Source: a virus. Taken from it: a stretch of DNA of 37,834 bases. The translations under genes were made by a program, and so were the position numbers. Below the pieces are notes generated by a model, which did not search any database, had not been told where the DNA came from, and saw only the letters and a program-made list of their open reading frames with translations. Below are positions 34,661 through 37,834 of this stretch, piece after piece. The stretch spans positions 1 to 37,834 of IMG/VR virus record IMGVR_UViG_3300031578_000156; one strand, given 5' to 3'. Position 1 is the stretch's first letter; every line of letters starts with the position of its first letter.

Positions 34661-35101
34661 ATGGGCGGAATAAAACTAGGCATGCCAGTAGGCATGATGT
34701 CAATTATAAAAATTCGCAACATGGCGGAGGAAATGCGAAAGGAAGCAAAGGGAAAGGATTTAATAGATTTCGCATCTTCCAAATTTTTGCAAAAAGATTA
34801 TTATGAAATTCATTTGGAAAAATTTGTGTCGAGACGAAAAGAAGGTGCATACGAGTTTGCTTGTTCGTATGAGTGGATGCCATCTGGAACAATTATGGAG
34901 CATTTTTCTGTAGGACATAAAGGACGAGTTCTATTGCCTAATGAAGCCCAATTGTTGGCGATTTTGTTAGGCATAAGAGATAATCGAAAAGCTATACAAT
35001 CGAAGCGAGGAATTTGTCATTGGTTTCAGCCAGTGAATTTTAAAAAGAGAGATAAAATCCCTCAAATTGGTTTTACAGTTTTGGAAACTGTTGATAATTA
35101 A
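34661..35101 (+). CDS. Unknown protein behind a strong promoter
   Basis: 146 residues, with AAAAGGAG about 8 bases before the ATG. The sequence includes KDLIDFASSKFLQKDYYEIHLEKF, ACSYEWMPSGTIMEHFSVGHKGRVLLPNEAQLLAILLGI and ICHWFQPVNF. No family is recognised and no motif is clearly enzymatic. It directly follows the consensus promoter at 34608 and precedes the DUF932-like gene, so it may be an early or host-interaction protein (inference). Confidence 0.6.
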   Translation: MGGIKLGMPVGMMSIIKIRNMAEEMRKEAKGKDLIDFASSKFLQKDYYEIHLEKFVSRRKEGAYEFACSYEWMPSGTIMEHFSVGHKGRVLLPNEAQLLAILLGIRDNRKAIQSKRGICHWFQPVNFKKRDKIPQIGFTVLETVDN

Positions 35102-35191
35102 AAATGTAATAAAAAAGGGAGGTGAAAATAAAGTTTAGATGGCAAAGTAAGATGGCAAGAAAACCAAAACAATTTTAAGAGGAGAAAGATT

Positions 35192-36157
35192 ATGCTTAAT
35201 GTAAAAATGCCAGGATTGACTACCGAGTTAGAAAAAGAAAAGGATTTTAAGATAATAACAATAACAAATGTTGAAGAGATTTTTGACAGAGGTTTTACAA
35301 AAGAAGGCATTGCGGCTATTGGCAATAGTTGTGGCATTCCAGCAGGATATTTGAAAAAGTTGTATAAATCAGATAAAGATTTGTTCAATGCTACTATAAA
35401 ACATTGGATGGGAGTTGAGGATGTTTTGGCTAAAAGAAGTGTAGCCGTTAAAAATGAACAAGTAGCTGGTTTGTGCAAACAAGACAAAATTTTAATTCCT
35501 ACTGGTAACATGCTTGAAAAAGTTTCAGATATCTTTGATATGAAGGGATGGGATGGTGATTTGGTGAAAGGAGCAATCCATCCTAATGATTCTTTTTTAA
35601 GTATTGTATTTAATGATATTCAGAAAAACGCGGCGGAGGGTGCAGAAAAAGGAGATTTGTTAAACGCTGGTTTTTCTATTGTTCATTCAATGCTTGGAGA
35701 TTTTAAAGATAGAATAGCATCGTATGTTCATCGTCTTGTTTGTACGAATGGAATGATAGTTGATGATGAGCAACACTCTTGGGATATAAGTGATGATACT
35801 TTTCCAGATACGGCAGAAGATTATATTTGTCAAGCCAAGGACATTGGAAAGGAACTCATGGATAGATTTATTTCTAAGAAACATATTCTAGTAACAAATC
35901 CAGTTTCTGCCATTACTTCAATGGCAAAACAAATGGGGATTGGTTCAAAAGATGTTAATTTGCTTTTACAGGAAATTGGAAGGCAACCTCTTGAAAATAT
36001 GTATGATGTGTCAAATCTTTTAACATTTTATGCTTCACATCAATCAGACGATCCGTATGAAGTGAGAAAACTTCAAACTCGCATCGGGAATTTAATAAAT
36101 GTAGATGTTTGTGATTGTTGCCATTCAGTAATCAAAACCATTAACAAAAATATTTAA
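35192..36157 (+). CDS. DUF932-like phage/plasmid protein
   Basis: 321 residues, with AGAGGAG about 7 bases before the ATG. The central pattern FSIVHSMLGDFKDRIASYVHRLVCTNGMIV resembles DUF932 (TIGR03299-type) proteins, which have an R-x-V/L-C-x-N-G core. DUF932 proteins are common on phages and plasmids; their role is poorly known. The C-terminus carries CDCCHSVI, a possible metal or disulfide element. A strong intrinsic terminator lies ten bases after its stop, so this gene ends a transcript. Confidence 0.5.
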   Translation: MLNVKMPGLTTELEKEKDFKIITITNVEEIFDRGFTKEGIAAIGNSCGIPAGYLKKLYKSDKDLFNATIKHWMGVEDVLAKRSVAVKNEQVAGLCKQDKILIPTGNMLEKVSDIFDMKGWDGDLVKGAIHPNDSFLSIVFNDIQKNAAEGAEKGDLLNAGFSIVHSMLGDFKDRIASYVHRLVCTNGMIVDDEQHSWDISDDTFPDTAEDYICQAKDIGKELMDRFISKKHILVTNPVSAITSMAKQMGIGSKDVNLLLQEIGRQPLENMYDVSNLLTFYASHQSDDPYEVRKLQTRIGNLINVDVCDCCHSVIKTINKNI

Positions 36158-36166
36158 ATATTAACC

Positions 36167-36199
36167 AAAGTGTAGGGAGAGATTCTCCCTACACTTTTT
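36167..36199 (+). terminator. Strong intrinsic terminator
   Basis: 14-bp perfect stem: 36167-36180 (AAAGTGTAGGGAGA) pairs with 36184-36197, loop GAT, followed directly by TT (five T in all, 36195-36199). It lies after the DUF932-like gene and just before the small gene at 36213. Confidence 0.85.
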
Positions 36200-36212
36200 G
36201 GGAGATTTTATT

Positions 36213-36383
36213 ATGGGAAGTGTATCTAAAAGGATTAAAAGAAATATGATAGAAAATAAATATGGAATAAGAACTTCTGTTAGTAAATTGAAAAAAATGA
36301 AAAAAGTAAGAGAAGAAAAAGCCAAAAAGAAGGAAGAAGAGATGGCTTTATGGGATAAAATAAAGAATATAGGAAAGGAATAA
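36213..36383 (+). CDS. Small basic protein, unknown
   Basis: 56 residues from the ATG at 36213, with GGGAGA upstream; an in-frame TTG at 36198 lies on the terminator tail and is rejected. It is highly lysine/arginine-rich (SVSKRIKRNMIENKYGIRTSVSKLKKMKKVREEKAKKKEEE) and helical. A DNA- or RNA-binding role is possible but unproven. It begins immediately after a terminator, so expression depends on readthrough or on a promoter I did not find. Confidence 0.5.
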   Translation: MGSVSKRIKRNMIENKYGIRTSVSKLKKMKKVREEKAKKKEEEMALWDKIKNIGKE

Positions 36384-36385
36384 AA

Positions 36386-36589
36386 ATGAGCTTAAATCTC
36401 AATCCAATTGTTTATGAAATTATAAAAATTAAATCAGCAATTGATATTAATGATTTTGATAAGGCGAGGGAAATTATTACCACTATTAAATCAAAACAAG
36501 AACTTGTTAAACATTCAGAATTTTTAGAAAGAGTTATTAAAAAATTAGATGAATTGATAGAGAAAAAGCAAATCAAAGAGGTTTTGTGA
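36386..36589 (+). CDS. Small helical protein, unknown
   Basis: 67 residues, start 3 bases after the previous stop with AAAGGAAT upstream. It is predicted to be two or three helices (NPIVYEIIKIKSAIDINDFDKAREIITTIKSKQELVKHSEFLERVIKKLDELIEKK), charged and without cysteine. Possibly a partner of the basic protein before it; function unknown. Confidence 0.5.
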   Translation: MSLNLNPIVYEIIKIKSAIDINDFDKAREIITTIKSKQELVKHSEFLERVIKKLDELIEKKQIKEVL

Positions 36590-36643
36590 GCATAAGTGTT
36601 TAATTTTTATAGAGAAACTATATAAAATTATTTAAAAAAAGAC

Positions 36644-36672
36644 TGGACTTCCTTTTAATCTTATGGTATAAT
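36644..36672 (+). promoter_or_regulatory. Sigma70-like promoter with extended -10
   Basis: TGGACT (36644-36649), 17-bp spacer, TATAAT (36667-36672) preceded by TGG, giving a TGnTATAAT extended -10. It lies in the 106-base gap before the gene at 36696, which has AAGGAG. Confidence 0.75.
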
Positions 36673-36695
36673 GTAGAGATAATGTAAGGAGAATA

Positions 36696-37079
36696 ATGAA
36701 GGATATTAAGGATATTACTAAATGGGGAAAAGACCACTGGAGTCTTCTTGTTTATGTGGAGACATGTTGTGTTGACACAATTGGAAGGTTAGATAGAATA
36801 AGATTGAGTTGTAATGAAGAGAGACATCCATTATTAAAAGGTGAGATGAATCCAAAATGGGATCCCAAATATTGTACGAGAATGAAAGAAGGAGTTATTG
36901 ATGGGCATGATGATTGGGACTGCCTTGAGGAGTTGGAGGAAGTTGGATTTATTGAAATAATGAGTATGATAAACGGGTATGTTAAAATTACAATACAAGG
37001 TAAAAAGATAGCTGCACAATTAAGAAGCCATAAAGCAGACGGCGGAAATTTTGCAAATTTTGTTCCTATCAAAAATTGA
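36696..37079 (+). CDS. Conserved phage family protein, unknown function
   Basis: 127 residues, with AAGGAG 4 bases before the ATG. The sequence WGKDHWSLLVYVETCCVDTIGRLDRIRLSCN, RHPLLKG, YCTRMKEG and DDWDCLEELEEVGFIE matches a small family I recall from many phages and bacteria, whose members share KWGKDHWS, HPLL and DHDDWDCL-like blocks. Function is unknown. It is the first gene behind a good promoter and leads into the lysis-type gene. Confidence 0.65.
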   Translation: MKDIKDITKWGKDHWSLLVYVETCCVDTIGRLDRIRLSCNEERHPLLKGEMNPKWDPKYCTRMKEGVIDGHDDWDCLEELEEVGFIEIMSMINGYVKITIQGKKIAAQLRSHKADGGNFANFVPIKN

Positions 37080-37093
37080 TGGAGGGAAAAATA

Positions 37094-37609
37094 ATGAAGA
37101 AGTTTATTATTTTGTTTTGTTTATTGATAATGCCTTCTTTTCTTGCATCTCCTGGATTGACGAATGATATTGAAAAGGATATTAATAATTTTATTAAGAA
37201 AGAAAGAAAAGAATTAATTAAATATGTTTGTGGAGATTATAAAGAAGAGATAGTTTCAGCCATTATCAAGCATGTTCCTCGGGAAGAATGTTTGCATGGA
37301 GAAATTAATCTGAGAAAATTATTAATAATTATGGCAAATAAGGAGAGTTCTGGAAATCCAAAAGCGATTAGTAAAAAAGGCGCTGTAGGTGTTTGGCAGA
37401 TAATGCCGAATGAAGCAGAAAATTATGGTTACGCAGCTTCTGATATGCTTTTAATAGAAAAGAATTTAATTGTTGCTAAAAAAGTTCTTTATCGAAAGGC
37501 TCGTTTGGTTAAAAATCCTTGGAATGCTGTGAAATATTATAATGGCAGTGGATCATGTGCGCATAATTACAAGATTAGTATTAAAAAGGCTTACTATAAA
37601 ATTATTTAA
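37094..37609 (+). CDS. Secreted SLT-type lytic transglycosylase (candidate endolysin)
   Basis: 171 residues from the ATG at 37094, with GGAGGG 7 bases upstream; an in-frame ATG at 37076 overlaps the upstream stop and has no such site. Residues 1-20 form a signal peptide (MKKFIILFCLLIMPSFLASP). The SLT fold is clear: catalytic glutamate E84 in MANKESSGNPKAISKKGAVG, then VWQIMP at 100-105 and KYYNGSG near 147-153. It cleaves peptidoglycan glycan strands. The signal peptide suggests export by the host Sec system. No holin is visible in the window. Confidence 0.85.
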   Translation: MKKFIILFCLLIMPSFLASPGLTNDIEKDINNFIKKERKELIKYVCGDYKEEIVSAIIKHVPREECLHGEINLRKLLIIMANKESSGNPKAISKKGAVGVWQIMPNEAENYGYAASDMLLIEKNLIVAKKVLYRKARLVKNPWNAVKYYNGSGSCAHNYKISIKKAYYKII

Positions 37610-37620
37610 ACGAAAAAGAT

Positions 37621-37834
37621 ATGAGCAAAATACATATTTTAAAAACTTGGCCTGAAAGTTATCAATCAATTAAAAAAGGTTTTAAAACATTCGAAGTCAG
37701 AAAAAACGATCGTGACTTTAAACTTAATGATGTTCTTGTATTACAAGAATATGATCCTAATATGGAATTATATACAGGGGAAATGGGTTCATTTACTATT
37801 ACTTATATTTTACAAGGAGAGTTTGGATTGCCAA
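37621..37834 (+). CDS. Partial: DUF3850 (ASCH-like) protein
   Basis: 3' end cut by the window; 71 codons seen. MSKIHILKTWPESYQSIKKGFKTFEVRKNDRDFKLNDVLVLQEYDP and YTGEMGSFTITYIL closely match DUF3850, a phage-common ASCH-like fold with the H-x-L-K...F...G-x-K-x-F-E-x-R-x-N-D-R-D-F signature. ASCH-type domains are linked to nucleotide or RNA handling. The ribosome binding site is weak, so it may be coupled to the transglycosylase gene 12 bases before. Confidence 0.8.
   Translation, partial: MSKIHILKTWPESYQSIKKGFKTFEVRKNDRDFKLNDVLVLQEYDPNMELYTGEMGSFTITYILQGEFGLP

Noticed and set aside
35104-35180. Tiny open frames (GTG/ATG starts) in the gap before the DUF932-like gene
   Set aside because: Three to eighteen codons, with the ribosome binding site misplaced relative to each start.
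1-37834. Stop-codon recoding and tRNA genes
   Set aside because: TAA, TAG and TGA all terminate genes at normal places (for example 11440 TAG, 36589 TGA), and no cloverleaf was recognised.

Overview
The window is a piece of a tailed-phage genome (or a closely related prophage). It is visibly AT-rich, about one-third G+C by eye. Every gene I accept is on the + strand, and the genes are tightly packed, often with TAATG or ATGA overlaps and strong GGAGG-type ribosome binding sites. Stops are TAA, TAG and TGA, so I see no recoding. Sheath, tube, gp25-like and J-like baseplate genes make it a contractile-tailed (myovirus-type) phage. No integrase, repressor, terminase or capsid gene lies in the window, so lifestyle and host cannot be read from it. 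The gene order from sheath to wedge matches the general PBSX/P2/Mu-type contractile tail plan.

Layout. (1) 1-10.7 kb, neck and appendage region: a 5'-truncated propeller/kelch protein made largely of a short 'ARIQP/NAEI' repeat, a virion structural protein, a small conserved protein, a free-standing AP2-NUMOD3-Vsr-like homing endonuclease, a zinc-ribbon virion protein, a 1283-residue kelch + repeat + carbohydrate-binding-like protein, a gp10-like tail-completion protein and a small zinc-finger protein. (2) 10.7-25.2 kb, tail and baseplate: terminator-like protein, a 16-codon micro-ORF, sheath, tube, the two tail-assembly-chaperone frames joined by a clear -1 frameshift signal, tape measure, hub adaptor, hub, spike, an orphan, gp25-like wedge, J-like wedge, and two wedge-distal proteins, one carrying the same repeat. 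(3) 25.2-34.4 kb: a ParB/sulfiredoxin-like protein, a small SH3-like protein, then a tandem family of tail-fibre/adhesin paralogues (copy 1, a middle copy split into two genes, copy 3), and two small proteins. (4) 34.4-37.8 kb: a ~300-base non-coding gap, then short genes behind sigma70-like promoters, including a DUF932-like protein, a conserved phage family, a secreted SLT lytic transglycosylase and the start of a DUF3850 (ASCH-like) protein. One strong intrinsic terminator lies here.

How the genes work together: regions 1-3 encode the tail tube and sheath, the baseplate and several layers of host-contact proteins. The neck-region and wedge-region proteins share one repeat family, and the distal fibres form a mosaic paralogue family. 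Region 4 looks like a separately transcribed accessory/lysis module. The most notable points are the complete slippery-site-plus-stem frameshift signal at 14146-14213; recent in-frame tandem expansions (66, 96 and 330 bp periods) in a cysteine-periodic repeat shared by three virion proteins; and the split, mosaic middle fibre gene with its own promoter-like sequence at the split. Family names come from reading motifs by eye, not from searches.
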